A DNA stretch of 64,000 bases from the NCBI GenBank assembly GCA_903865435.1, contig CAIPJS010000086.1:62001-126000 (forward strand), in the 5' to 3' direction. A program made the translations under genes and the position numbers. Shown here one piece after another: positions 55,009-64,000 of this stretch. The notes beneath the pieces were generated by a model that saw nothing but the letters and a program-made list of their open reading frames with translations, did no database searches and was not told where the DNA came from. This stretch comes from an uncultured Bacteroidota bacterium (GTDB taxonomy: Bacteria; Bacteroidota; Bacteroidia; Chitinophagales; Chitinophagaceae). The stretch's first letter is position 1. Every line of letters begins with the position of its first letter.

Positions 55009-56778
55009 ATGAAAATACTGATCCAATACATCAAACCCTTTAAAAGCTTGGTATTTTTAGCATTTATACTGGCTGGTATCAATCAAACTTTCTCTTTATT
55101 TGACCCGATGATATTTGGACGATTGATTGATGGTTTTGCAAAAAGTCCGCTTTTAGATAAGTCAGGGCTTCACCGCAGCCAATCTGATTTTTTATGGGGC
55201 GTAAGCAATATGTTGTTGTTGTTGGTGGGCACTGCCATGGTAAGTCGGATTGCCAAGGCATTTCAAGATTATACTGTCAATGTGATTATTCAAAAATTTG
55301 GCGCTGCACTATTTACAGATGGTTTGAGACATTCGATGCAATTGCCCTATCAAGCATTTGAAGACCAAAGAAGTGGAGAAACCTTAAGTATTTTAACCAA
55401 AGCCAGAACTGATTGTGAAAAATTCATTAGTTATGTAGTGAATGTACTTTTTGGAATTATTGTAAGTGTGATTTTTGTTTCGGTTTATGCCACAAGATTA
55501 CATTGGTCTATCATCCCCATTTATATTGGCGGTGCCAGCATGATTGCCTATGTAACCAATTTATTAAGTAAAAAAATTAAAGTCATCCAAAAAAATATTG
55601 TAAAAGAAACTACGACTTTGGCAGGAACCACGACCGAAAGTTTACGCAATATTGAATTGGTAAAAAGCTTAGGCTTGACCACGCAAGAAATTAATAGATT
55701 AAACAATAATACCTATAAAATCTTAGCCTTAGAATTAAAAAAAGTAAAAAACATTCGTTCCTTAAGTTTTGTACAAGGCACCATGGTGAATTTTTTAAGA
55801 CAAGTAATCACCTTTACTTTAATGTGGCTTATTTTCAAAGAGATTTTAACGGTGGGTCAATTAATTTCTTTGCAGTTTTACAGCTTTTTTATTTTTGGAC
55901 CACTACAGGAAATTGGTAGCATCATTATGAGTTATAGAGAAACAGAAGCCTCTTTAAATAATTTTGATGCGCTGATGAAAAAGCCAACAGAACAAATTCC
56001 GGCCAATCCAGTGGCCATGGGTACCATTGAAAACTTGGCTTTTACGCATGTTGGCTTTCAACACCAAACTGCCAATTTTAAAGCCATTGATGACATTAGC
56101 TTTGAGGCCAAAAAAGGCGAAACCATTGCTTTTGTGGGACCTTCAGGTGCAGGGAAAAGTACTTTGGTAAAATTATTGGTAGGCTTGTACCAAACACAAG
56201 AAGGAAAAATATTGGTTAATGGTGTGGATACCAATAACATCAATATGAATGAGCTGAGAAATCAAATCAGCTTTGTAACCCAAGACACGCAATTGTTTGC
56301 AGGTACGATCACTGAAAACTTAGCTTTTGTTGCTCCCAACGCCAGCAAAGATGAAATGTTGTTAGCGCTAACCAAAGCAAGTTGTACGAATATTTTAGAC
56401 AAAGGTGGCAAAGGCTTAGATACTTTAATTGGAGAAGGCGGATTAAAATTAAGTGGCGGCGAAAAACAAAGATTGTCTATCGCGCGCGCTTTATTAAGAC
56501 ATCCCCATCTGCTCATTTTTGACGAAGCCACTTCTTCTTTAGACAGTATTACCGAAGAATCCATCACCGATACCATCCGACAACTTTCGGCCGAAAGAGA
56601 ACAAATCACCATCATGATTGCGCATCGTTTAAGTACGATCATTCATGCCACACGTATTTATGTATTGGAGAAAGGCCAAGTGATTGAACAAGGCACGCAT
56701 GAATCATTATTGCTAGAGAAAGGTTTGTACTATGCTATGTGGCGTCAACAAATTGGAGAACGTAGAGCAGCCAATTAA
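55009..56778 (+). CDS. ABC exporter, fused permease and ATPase
   Basis: The 589-residue half-transporter has a six-helix membrane domain (about 15-310) and an ATPase with Walker A GPSGAGKST, signature LSGGEKQRLS, Walker B LLIFDEATSSLD and switch His in IAHRLST. It belongs to the MsbA/LmrA-like exporter group; substrate unknown. It is a second such exporter in the window, alongside the one at 32-34 kb, and has no neighbour that hints at cargo. Confidence 0.9.
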   Translation: MKILIQYIKPFKSLVFLAFILAGINQTFSLFDPMIFGRLIDGFAKSPLLDKSGLHRSQSDFLWGVSNMLLLLVGTAMVSRIAKAFQDYTVNVIIQKFGAALFTDGLRHSMQLPYQAFEDQRSGETLSILTKARTDCEKFISYVVNVLFGIIVSVIFVSVYATRLHWSIIPIYIGGASMIAYVTNLLSKKIKVIQKNIVKETTTLAGTTTESLRNIELVKSLGLTTQEINRLNNNTYKILALELKKVKNIRSLSFVQGTMVNFLRQVITFTLMWLIFKEILTVGQLISLQFYSFFIFGPLQEIGSIIMSYRETEASLNNFDALMKKPTEQIPANPVAMGTIENLAFTHVGFQHQTANFKAIDDISFEAKKGETIAFVGPSGAGKSTLVKLLVGLYQTQEGKILVNGVDTNNINMNELRNQISFVTQDTQLFAGTITENLAFVAPNASKDEMLLALTKASCTNILDKGGKGLDTLIGEGGLKLSGGEKQRLSIARALLRHPHLLIFDEATSSLDSITEESITDTIRQLSAEREQITIMIAHRLSTIIHATRIYVLEKGQVIEQGTHESLLLEKGLYYAMWRQQIGERRAAN

Positions 56779-56801
56779 GTTGAATAATTAATTAAGAAAG
56801 A

Positions 56802-57245
56802 TTATTCTCGATCAAATTTCTTTCTAAGGTACTCCATCACTGATGGATCTTCCAACCCCTCCATATCGCTTAATTCGAGCTCAATGGCGCGCGTGCTTAA
56901 TCTGATTTCAATTAATGACAAGAATATCGAAATTGAGAAAGTAAGTAAGCTTATCCCAAAAACAATTTTGGCAATGGATTGATAATCAATAAATATAAAG
57001 AACATACAAACAATAGAAAGTAACAAAGTGGCTACACCATAAGTTTGCATGTTTTGAATTAGTTTGATGCGGTATTTGAGATTTTTAATTTGCCCAAAAA
57101 TGATATGGCGTTGCTCTTGTTGATGGTATTTGTCGTGTAATACCCTCACCCTATTGGAAAGGGCTAAAAACCGGTTGGTATAGGCCAGCATGATTAAGCT
57201 GATGGCAGGAAAAAGAAGGGCAGGTATGTTTACAGATAATTCCAT
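56802..57245 (-). CDS. DUF2721 membrane protein
   Basis: The 147-residue protein has three likely helices (about 6-24, 68-88, 92-112) and the DUF2721 segment ALSNRVRVLHDKYH. The family is found across bacteria with no known function. The C-terminal ~30 residues are charged. The upstream sequence TATTTTTG-TGTC-ATG places an exact -7 box four bases before the start. It is divergent from uvrC. Confidence 0.82.
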   Translation of the reverse strand: MELSVNIPALLFPAISLIMLAYTNRFLALSNRVRVLHDKYHQQEQRHIIFGQIKNLKYRIKLIQNMQTYGVATLLLSIVCMFFIFIDYQSIAKIVFGISLLTFSISIFLSLIEIRLSTRAIELELSDMEGLEDPSVMEYLRKKFDRE

Positions 57246-57248
57246 GAC

Positions 57249-57271
57249 ACAAAAATATAAAGTATTTTTGT
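57249..57271. promoter_or_regulatory. Back-to-back DUF2721/uvrC -7 boxes forming a palindrome
   Basis: ACAAAAATA (57249-57257) and TATTTTTGT (57263-57271) are a perfect 9-base inverted repeat with a 5-base spacer. Each arm holds an exact outward-pointing TATTTTTG: one four bases from the DUF2721 ATG, the other 16 bases from the uvrC ATG. Confidence 0.55.
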
Positions 57272-57286
57272 GAACTTCCTAAGAAT

Positions 57287-59104
57287 ATGGAAAAAGAGCA
57301 ATTTAAACAAATACAATCCGGTTTGCCTTCCGACCCTGGCATTTATCAATATTTTGATGAAAAGGGTAATTTATTGTATGTGGGCAAAGCAAAAAATATT
57401 AAAAAAAGGGTTAGCTCCTATTTTTTGGCTACACAGCATTCTCAAAAAACAGTGGAATTGGTTCAAAAAATCAAAGACATTCAGTTCACACTGGTTGACT
57501 CCGAACACGATGCCTTTATTTTAGAAAATGAATTGATAAAAAATTATCAACCCAAATACAACATCAATTTAAAAGACGACAAAACCTACCCTTATATTGT
57601 TATCAAAAAAGAAGCCTTCCCTAGAGTTTTTATTAGTAGAAGAAAGGTTAAAGATGGATCTACTTATATTGGTCCTTTTACCAATAGTTTAGCAGTCCGT
57701 GAACTGATGGAACACATCAAACAAACCATTCCACTAAGAACTTGTACCCTACCACTTAATAAAAAAAATATTGCATTAGGCAAATTCAAAGTATGTTTAG
57801 AATACCATATTGGCAATTGTCTTGGACCCTGTCAAGGATTGCAAACTGAAGCAGCTTATGATGCATCCATTGTACAAGTAGATTTTTTACTCAAAGGAAA
57901 CATCAAGCCAGTAATGCAAGCGCTCAAAACTAAAATGACGCAAGAGGCAGCCGATCTTGCCTTTGAAAAAGCCGATCTTACGAGAAGAAAAATAGAAGAG
58001 CTCGAAAACTACCAAACCAAATCGGTGGTCTACATTAAACAGCAATATCCTATTGATGTCTTTAGCATTGCCTATGAACAAGACCAAGCTTATATCAGCT
58101 ATTTAATGGTTCAAGAAGGCCGCATCATTCAGACACATATATTACCATTAAGTGTCCCTTTAGAAGAAACTAAAGAAACCATATTGGCCTTTGCCATTCA
58201 TTATTTTAGAAATAATTTACAATCCAATGCAAAAGAAATCATTGTTCCATTTGAATTAGAAGATGTATTGCCTGGTGTAAAATATACCCTACCCAAGCAA
58301 GGCGATAAAGAACAGCTTTTATTATTGTCTCAAAAAAATGCCGATTATGCCATTAAAGAATGGTTGCAAAAACAAAAATTATTGGCAGTAAATAAAACAG
58401 AAGAAAGTACAGTCGAAAATCCCATTTTAGAAGAACTAAAAACATTATTGCATTTAAAAAATACGCCTGTACATATTGAATGTTTTGACAACTCCAATAT
58501 TCAAGGAGCCTACCCTGTATCTGCCATGGTTTGCTTTAAAAATGGAACGCCTAGCAAAGGCGACTATCGAAAATTCAATATCAAATCGGTGGTGGGCATC
58601 AATGATTTTGCCAGTATGAAAGAAACGGTATATAGAAGATACCATTCTGTTCTTGAAAAAAAACAAGCCCTGCCCCAACTGATTATTATTGATGGCGGTA
58701 AAGGGCAATTGAATGCAGCTCTAGAAGCCTTGAGCAGCTTGGGTATTGAACACCAAGTCACTACCATAGGATTGGCTAAAAATTTAGAAGAATTGTTCTT
58801 TGTAGGAGATGCGCAGTCCATTAAATTAAATTGGAACAGTTCTGCGCATAAACTAGTGCGCAATATTCGAGATGAAGTACATCGATTTGGCATTCAATTT
58901 CACAGAAGCCAAAGATCCAAAGGAGCACTTGAAAATAGTTTAGATGAAATCGCAGGCATTGGACCTAAAACCAAGGATCTCTTATTGGTTTATTTTAAAT
59001 CGGTTCAAAAAATAAAAGAAGCAAAACTAGAATTGTTGTCCGAAATCATTGGTGCAAAAAAAGCAAATATATTACAACAAGCTTTTACTAAAACAACAGA
59101 TTAA
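57287..59104 (+). CDS. uvrC: Excinuclease ABC subunit C
   Basis: UvrC makes both incisions in nucleotide excision repair. The 605 residues contain the GIY-YIG nuclease domain at the start (GIYQYFDEKGNLLYVGKAKN), a Cys cluster (CLEYHIGNCLGPCQG), the UVR motif that binds UvrB (about 205-240), the RNase H-like domain with ECFDNSNIQG and IIDGGKGQL, and a C-terminal helix-hairpin-helix (IAGIGPKTKDLLL). The length is normal. Its TAA overlaps the stop of the convergent gldN gene by four bases (TTAA). Confidence 0.97.
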   Translation: MEKEQFKQIQSGLPSDPGIYQYFDEKGNLLYVGKAKNIKKRVSSYFLATQHSQKTVELVQKIKDIQFTLVDSEHDAFILENELIKNYQPKYNINLKDDKTYPYIVIKKEAFPRVFISRRKVKDGSTYIGPFTNSLAVRELMEHIKQTIPLRTCTLPLNKKNIALGKFKVCLEYHIGNCLGPCQGLQTEAAYDASIVQVDFLLKGNIKPVMQALKTKMTQEAADLAFEKADLTRRKIEELENYQTKSVVYIKQQYPIDVFSIAYEQDQAYISYLMVQEGRIIQTHILPLSVPLEETKETILAFAIHYFRNNLQSNAKEIIVPFELEDVLPGVKYTLPKQGDKEQLLLLSQKNADYAIKEWLQKQKLLAVNKTEESTVENPILEELKTLLHLKNTPVHIECFDNSNIQGAYPVSAMVCFKNGTPSKGDYRKFNIKSVVGINDFASMKETVYRRYHSVLEKKQALPQLIIIDGGKGQLNAALEALSSLGIEHQVTTIGLAKNLEELFFVGDAQSIKLNWNSSAHKLVRNIRDEVHRFGIQFHRSQRSKGALENSLDEIAGIGPKTKDLLLVYFKSVQKIKEAKLELLSEIIGAKKANILQQAFTKTTD

Positions 59105-60147
59105 TACACCCATCTGTCTTGTTCGTAATCAAAAATTTTCTGTTTGATTTTATCTCCCTCCAACAACCTTCGCTTAGGATCTGAATATAAAGAATTCAGC
59201 ATTTTATCGTTGTAATTATCTAAGGTAGATTTTACTACATAGCCATTAAAGTACCTGCTTTCAAACAATTCTTCCCAAGTAATTCTACTGGAAATATTTC
59301 TTGGATTGTATACTTCTTGCTTGGCCAAGCTAGCTCTAAGCTCGGGATAATACAACCAAAATAAAGTTCGCTTCACCGGTTTGTTATTGATCACAATGGT
59401 TGCTACGGGTGCAATACCAATAATTCTGCAGTACATTCTACTGGTTTTGCTATCGAATATAAATTGCTCCTTTAATCTGAATGTGTAAATAGAGTCTGGA
59501 ATAGGAGCCAATTTAGTATTGTAAATGATACTGGTATCAAACACATTTGGATTGTTTACACTCTGCACCAATTGTGTATCCAAGCTTCCTTTCAACATGG
59601 CATTGACGTCATCTAAATTTAAGGGTTTGGTAAAACGATCATCCCCACCTTCAGCCGAAAATGGAACCACCCCATCATTTTCAATCGCCTTTAACAGTAA
59701 TGCAAAAAAACGTTGATCTCCATTGTCGTCATAGGCTTGATAAATAAATGGTCTATTTATTTTTTCTCTACCATCCACTTCTTCCCAAATAAATTCACTA
59801 AATAAAGCATCTTCTTCTCTTAAACTTTGGTAATTAATAGGTGTTCTAGCTTGTGTTGATTTTTTAGAACTATTGCTTGAAGCAAAACCATAATTGTTTC
59901 TTAAACTTTTTCTTTGGTTCGAATTAAACCCACCCACCATGGTGGTATCAATAACTTTTGTAGGTTTTACATTTGGATCAGGCGCTGTAATAGTTGTACT
60001 TAATACAGGCGCAGGTACCACTGTATCTTTAGCTGCAGCGGTAGTTGCAGGAGCAGCCTTCTTCTTATAATTAAATTGCGCTTGCGCTGTAAGCCCTAAT
60101 AAAAGCGTACACAACAAAAAGCAAATAGGATTTATATTTTTTTTCAT
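59101..60147 (-). CDS. gldN: Gliding motility / type IX secretion protein GldN
   Basis: GldN is a periplasmic component that forms the ring under the outer membrane with GldK in the type IX secretion system. The 348 residues have a signal peptide (about 1-23, ending AQAQ), a low-complexity Ala/Thr/Pro linker (about 30-65), and the conserved domain with REEDALFSEFIWEEVDGREKIN (about 111-132) and FDYEQDRWVY at the end. It is the last gene of gldK-L-M-N, with a 35-base gap from gldM. Confidence 0.93.
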   Translation of the reverse strand: MKKNINPICFLLCTLLLGLTAQAQFNYKKKAAPATTAAAKDTVVPAPVLSTTITAPDPNVKPTKVIDTTMVGGFNSNQRKSLRNNYGFASSNSSKKSTQARTPINYQSLREEDALFSEFIWEEVDGREKINRPFIYQAYDDNGDQRFFALLLKAIENDGVVPFSAEGGDDRFTKPLNLDDVNAMLKGSLDTQLVQSVNNPNVFDTSIIYNTKLAPIPDSIYTFRLKEQFIFDSKTSRMYCRIIGIAPVATIVINNKPVKRTLFWLYYPELRASLAKQEVYNPRNISSRITWEELFESRYFNGYVVKSTLDNYNDKMLNSLYSDPKRRLLEGDKIKQKIFDYEQDRWVY

Positions 60148-60182
60148 TTTCTATATTTTTAAATTACTCTTTTTCTAAAAAA

Positions 60183-61733
60183 TTAATTTGTTAAAATGAA
60201 AGTAATTGTTTGGTCTAATTTTCTAGTGCCTCCACCTGGCTCTGTTACTTTAATCTCTCCTATGGTTACTGTCGTACCTGCTTGACATCTTCTAATCAAA
60301 TCCTTTGCACCACCTGCAAAAGCTGCACCGTTTACATCTGCTACTTCGGCTTCTTCAAAACCTTTACCTGTTGCTACTACTATAAATGAAACTACATTGA
60401 ATTTAATACCTTCAAAAACAAAATCTCTTAAATCGGCAATCACCCCTTGTTGCACTCTAAATTTATTGGCAGGCATATTGCCACCAGCGCTACCACCAAC
60501 AATAGCTATTGGATCGGGTACTCTTTTAACAGGAATGGAAATTTTTTGCGCAAACTTTCCGCTATTCACATTCACCAATACATTACCCAACTGAGTACAC
60601 TTAACAATATATTGACCAGCACTGGCCTTGCTAATTGTTGAGCCAGCTCCTTCCACTGCCACATTAATATTTTCAGCACCGCCCCCACCAGTAATGGTTA
60701 AAGGATTGTCTAAACCTTTATAAAATACTCTAGTTTTATCTGTAGATACCACCAATCCAACAGGCGTGCCAACTGTATATTTAACATCTTTTTCAATCAC
60801 GGCAGTTTCTCCACTAGGTTTTAAGAAAGAGATACGCACTCTCTTCATATTAGCGCCTGGTGCTCCAGCGGTAGTTTTATAAATAGCTGTACCATCAGGA
60901 GTAATAGGAACCGTATTGCCATCAATGCTAATAGTTGGCTTTGCAGCACTACTAAAAGCACCCACTCCAGCGGTAATCACCAATTCCTCTCCTGTCATTA
61001 AATATTGTGAATTAGAAGCTGCAAATGCATTGAATTGATCGTATATCAATTCTACTTCTCCAATTTCCTTGTGGCAATATTCTACAACTTGGGCTTCACT
61101 ATTTCTAATGTCATTTTGAAATTTAGTCAGGATCGTAATGGCTGCAACACTTGGTGTCATATGAAAATAAGCATAGCCCCAATCGGCTTTGCCAGCAATA
61201 CTTTTTGTTTCAGGAATGCTTAAATCAAGCGGCAAGTTAGGAATCACTTCTTTTTCAATGGAAGGATCTATTGCAGCTAAGTCTGCTTTGTATTGTACTA
61301 ATTTCTTATACAATTCTTGACTTCTAGTTTCACCGCTTTTATTGTTTAAAAACAATCTAGTAGTTGCTTCTAAATCATCTTCCTTATATGCTTCTTTACC
61401 GTCTTTAATTTTTAAACCAGACGCTTGTTTCAATTGTTTTTTTAAATCTGCGATGTAATTAAATAATTCATCTGCATAGCCATGCGCCTTTTCTGCTTTT
61501 GGCGTCCAAACTGCCGCCTTTTCTGCTGTTTTTGGATCGGCTAATTTTTTCTGTAATGATTTATAAATGTCGATGTTCTTGCGCTCAATTATTTCATTTG
61601 CATTCGCTAAACTTTGATCAATAGTTTTAAATGCATTCAAAATTTCGCTAGATACATTTAATGCCAACAAAGCAGTCAACACAATGTACATGATGTTGAT
61701 CATTTTCTGCCTCGGCTCCTTAGGTAATGACAT
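60183..61733 (-). CDS. gldM: Type IX secretion motor protein GldM
   Basis: GldM couples the inner-membrane motor to the periplasmic rings. The 516 residues start with PKEPRQKMINIMYIVLTAL, the conserved cytoplasmic tail and single membrane helix (about 11-30), then a long periplasmic region of helical and Ig-like domains. Later segments such as GAENINVAVEGAGS and the beta-rich end match the D2-D4 region. It follows gldL by 42 bases. Confidence 0.94.
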   Translation of the reverse strand: MSLPKEPRQKMINIMYIVLTALLALNVSSEILNAFKTIDQSLANANEIIERKNIDIYKSLQKKLADPKTAEKAAVWTPKAEKAHGYADELFNYIADLKKQLKQASGLKIKDGKEAYKEDDLEATTRLFLNNKSGETRSQELYKKLVQYKADLAAIDPSIEKEVIPNLPLDLSIPETKSIAGKADWGYAYFHMTPSVAAITILTKFQNDIRNSEAQVVEYCHKEIGEVELIYDQFNAFAASNSQYLMTGEELVITAGVGAFSSAAKPTISIDGNTVPITPDGTAIYKTTAGAPGANMKRVRISFLKPSGETAVIEKDVKYTVGTPVGLVVSTDKTRVFYKGLDNPLTITGGGGAENINVAVEGAGSTISKASAGQYIVKCTQLGNVLVNVNSGKFAQKISIPVKRVPDPIAIVGGSAGGNMPANKFRVQQGVIADLRDFVFEGIKFNVVSFIVVATGKGFEEAEVADVNGAAFAGGAKDLIRRCQAGTTVTIGEIKVTEPGGGTRKLDQTITFILTN

Positions 61734-61775
61734 GTATACTAGTTTTTAATAAAGTAATATTTTTTTAAAAGAAAA

Positions 61776-62459
61776 TTAACGTCCTTGCATTGCAATAATC
61801 ATATTGCCGTATACTTGATTCAATTTGGTTAAATTATCTGCTAGTAAAGCAATTTGCTCTTTAGCTCTGATGGCATCTTGTGCCGAACTAGACATCGCGT
61901 TAGATGCTTCAGCCAATTTGCTGTAATACGTATTCATTGCTTCCATGCTTTTACTCATCATTTGAAATTGCTCATTTAAATTATTGACACCATTCGTAGC
62001 TAAAGCAAAGCTGCCTAAGTTACTAGAAACACCTGCTGCTGCATCTTTAATAGCACCCAAAGCAATGGCAGCATCTTTGGTATTGTGTGTAAAATCTTTG
62101 CTTGATTTTGACATATCAGCCAAGTCACCCAAATACATGGCTGTATCATTTAGGCGTTGAAAACTATTACTTAATTTTTCAAAAGCAGCCCCATCTAATT
62201 TGGCCGCTTCTAAATGCGCCATGACAGAATCTACCGCACCCGCTTGTGGAGCGTGGGTAGCATCTCCCACTTCTGGAGGTGGTAAAAAAGCATAGATAGT
62301 AAAAATTACTGCTTCAGTAATAAAGCCTAGTATTAAAGCATAATCTGCCCATCCAAGATGTAAAATTTTAGCCAATGTTGCAATAATTACAACTGCTGCA
62401 CCCAATGAAAAAACTACATTGATGATTTTATTGGTTTTTGGAGAAATAGAATTTGACAT
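61776..62459 (-). CDS. gldL: Type IX secretion motor protein GldL
   Basis: GldL is the inner-membrane motor stator that uses the proton gradient. The 227 residues have two membrane helices (about 12-32 and 40-60), with Glu49 in the second helix (FITEAVIF), matching the Glu needed for proton transport in Flavobacterium GldL. A cytoplasmic helical region (about 75-227) follows. It lies between gldK and gldM. Confidence 0.95.
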   Translation of the reverse strand: MSNSISPKTNKIINVVFSLGAAVVIIATLAKILHLGWADYALILGFITEAVIFTIYAFLPPPEVGDATHAPQAGAVDSVMAHLEAAKLDGAAFEKLSNSFQRLNDTAMYLGDLADMSKSSKDFTHNTKDAAIALGAIKDAAAGVSSNLGSFALATNGVNNLNEQFQMMSKSMEAMNTYYSKLAEASNAMSSSAQDAIRAKEQIALLADNLTKLNQVYGNMIIAMQGR

Positions 62460-62502
62460 TTTGGAAATTTAAAAGTTTGAAATATAATTGAATGTTTGTT
62501 CT

Positions 62503-63783
62503 TTAATTAACTCTAGGCGCCATGGATAAAACACATCTAAAACCAATATAAGATTTGGCGGTATCCTGATATTCATAATTCCTGGTACTTACTTGACAGT
62601 TGTAGGCAATGTCTTTCCAAGAACCTCCTCTAATTACTTTACGTTTCATTAAAATTGGATCTTCGTCTTTGGCATTGTATTGCATATCTGGACTAAAATC
62701 TCCTACAAAATTGGCGCTTCCTTCATAAAAAATTGAGCTCGTCCATTCAGCAACATTGCCCGCCATATCAAAAAGCCTATATCCATTCTCTTGGTAAGAG
62801 CCCACCTTTGTAGTATAAATATCATTCCCTTTCGTATTACCTCCTAAATAATCTCCTCTACCTGGTTTGAAATTGGCCAATAACCTTCCTGTTTTGGTTA
62901 CAGCATAAGGCGAACCCCAAGGATACATGGCATTTGTCTTTGAATTGCCCCTGGCAGCATACTCCCATTCCGCTTCTGTAGGCAATCGGAAAATTCCATC
63001 AATTTTTAAATCGTTACGGCCAGGTTTCCCATTATAATAATCGCTGTTATTGGTTCTCCAATGACAAAATGCAGTGGCTTGTTTCCAAGTAACCCCCACC
63101 ACTGGATATGCATTATAAGATGGATGAGAAAAATACATACGCGTTAATGGCTCGTTGTAAGAATACGAAAAATCACGAATCCATACCAAGGTATCAGGAT
63201 AAACAGGTTCCTCTTTGGATACCATGAAATCGCTTAATGGAAGTTCTAAAGATTTAGAAGCCATGGCTGCGGCTTTTAAATCAATGAAGGAATATTTATA
63301 AATCAATTTGGTTGGATCAATTCCAATTTTTCCTTTGTATCGATTGTCTGGACTTAAAAGCAATTCATTTAATTTTTCGATCACAGCCCTGCTATTGATG
63401 TTTATTTTTTGCGCTCTATTCCAATCTACTTTAATGGTATCTTCTGCTTGCTTGATTCCTCCCAAATACACTGCTAGATATTTCAATGAATCACTTACAT
63501 AATTTACAAATCTTCTGTATTGCTCGTTGGTGATTTCAGTTTTGTCCATCCAAAAGCTTTGAACAGAAACTTTTTTCTTTCTATTCACCATTGAATTGTC
63601 AATTTGCTCATCGCTGGCACCCATATAAAAAGATCCGCCAGGAACAAATACAGTATGTGTAGGATCTGAATTAAATTTTGGAGTTTTTGGGGGTCCAAAA
63701 GCCATAATCAATAAAGAACCCACTACCATAAATGACATGAACAGTGGGAATTTAAAAGGCACTTTATATAGTTTATTTATCAT
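62503..63783 (-). CDS. gldK: Type IX secretion protein GldK
   Basis: GldK forms periplasmic rings with GldN. The 426-residue protein has an N-terminal hydrophobic segment (about 12-30) and a formylglycine-generating-enzyme-like (FGE-sulfatase) domain: FVPGGSFYMGASDEQ, FWMDKTEITNEQYRRFV, RLPTEAEWEYAARG, NVAEWTSS and VIRGGSWKD. Well-studied GldK proteins are lipoproteins, but no Cys occurs in the first 60 residues here, so it should be membrane-anchored or soluble. It is the first gene of the operon. Confidence 0.93.
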   Translation of the reverse strand: MINKLYKVPFKFPLFMSFMVVGSLLIMAFGPPKTPKFNSDPTHTVFVPGGSFYMGASDEQIDNSMVNRKKKVSVQSFWMDKTEITNEQYRRFVNYVSDSLKYLAVYLGGIKQAEDTIKVDWNRAQKININSRAVIEKLNELLLSPDNRYKGKIGIDPTKLIYKYSFIDLKAAAMASKSLELPLSDFMVSKEEPVYPDTLVWIRDFSYSYNEPLTRMYFSHPSYNAYPVVGVTWKQATAFCHWRTNNSDYYNGKPGRNDLKIDGIFRLPTEAEWEYAARGNSKTNAMYPWGSPYAVTKTGRLLANFKPGRGDYLGGNTKGNDIYTTKVGSYQENGYRLFDMAGNVAEWTSSIFYEGSANFVGDFSPDMQYNAKDEDPILMKRKVIRGGSWKDIAYNCQVSTRNYEYQDTAKSYIGFRCVLSMAPRVN

Positions 63784-64000
63784 ATCTATTTTTTATCCTA
63801 GACCTATTTCTTATTATAACGGAAAATATGAATTTAAATTTCATTTCTAACAAATTATTTGACAATTTTTTTTACCGAAAGCATTGATTTCCATTGCTTA
63901 ACTACGGTTTGCAATTTAAAACATTAGTTGTTAGATTAATGCTAAATATTCATTAAGTTCATTAAAAGGGGGTGAACAGCTATAATTTTTACAAATATAA
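63784..64000 (-). promoter_or_regulatory. Region upstream of gldK
   Basis: This 217-base AT-rich stretch has no convincing ORF. An exact TAnnTTTG box, TATATTTG, occurs on the minus strand at 63999-63992, which would give a leader of about 200 bases. A closer element, TAATTTG (minus strand), lacks one spacer base. The window ends before the upstream gene. Confidence 0.3.

Overview
This window looks like a chromosomal stretch from a Bacteroidota bacterium, most likely a member of Chitinophagales (Chitinophagaceae-like). The grounds are AT-rich DNA, the gliding/type IX secretion genes gldKLMN, an LpxA gene following what appears to be the tail of a fused LpxC/FabZ, an RprY-type regulator, DUF3098 beside ftsX, a Bacteroidota-type RecQ with its zinc cluster at the C-terminus, and repeated matches to the Bacteroidota promoter (TTTG about 19 bases before TAnnTTTG). 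The rank below phylum is inference. I see no rRNA, tRNA, CRISPR array, insertion sequence, prophage or defence island. No intergenic gap exceeds about 225 bases.

Layout. 1-9 kb: end of a lipid A gene, lpxA, an ABC ATPase, alanine dehydrogenase with tsaE, a copper ATPase, recQ, an orphan response regulator and ruvB. 9-18 kb: a DPP-IV-like peptidase and leuS, then divergently ftsX, DUF3098, uppP, an Atg22-like MFS transporter and a metallo-hydrolase. 18-28 kb: DUF3108 with a flippase-like membrane protein, ruvC, HIT and greA, a 2-hydroxyacid dehydrogenase with rsmA, pdxA, and a tight four-gene operon of ABC ATPase, ABC permease, LolA-like protein and TPR-like protein. 28-34 kb: the F-type ATP synthase genes atpB-E-F-H-A (no atpG follows) and an MsbA-like exporter. 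34-41 kb: relA/spoT, purA, an acidic small protein, gatA, tatA, rplS. 40-51 kb: rny, a probable 6S RNA, zapA, a coiled-coil protein and pheT, then dnaB, rsmE, a GNAT-like protein and dnaX. 51-64 kb: an eIF1/SUI1-like factor, DUF4783, gpmI, a haem-binding protein, engB, a YkuK-like protein, an ABC exporter, DUF2721, uvrC and the gldK-L-M-N operon.

Function. Almost everything is core: envelope building (lpxA, uppP, LolA-like, gld genes, tatA), replication and repair (dnaB, dnaX, ruvB, ruvC, recQ, uvrC), translation (leuS, pheT, gatA, rplS, rsmA, rsmE, engB, tsaE) and energy or stress (atp genes, spoT). I found no convincing undescribed multi-gene system. The most interesting signals are non-coding. 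A rod-shaped ~188-base fold lies between zapA and rny, a 12-base perfect hairpin lies between atpE and atpF, and several compact divergent promoters have -7 boxes forming inverted repeats or lying only 4-7 bases from start codons, which suggests leaderless mRNAs. An alanine dehydrogenase with an altered NAD-binding glycine motif and a GldK without a lipobox cysteine also deserve checking.
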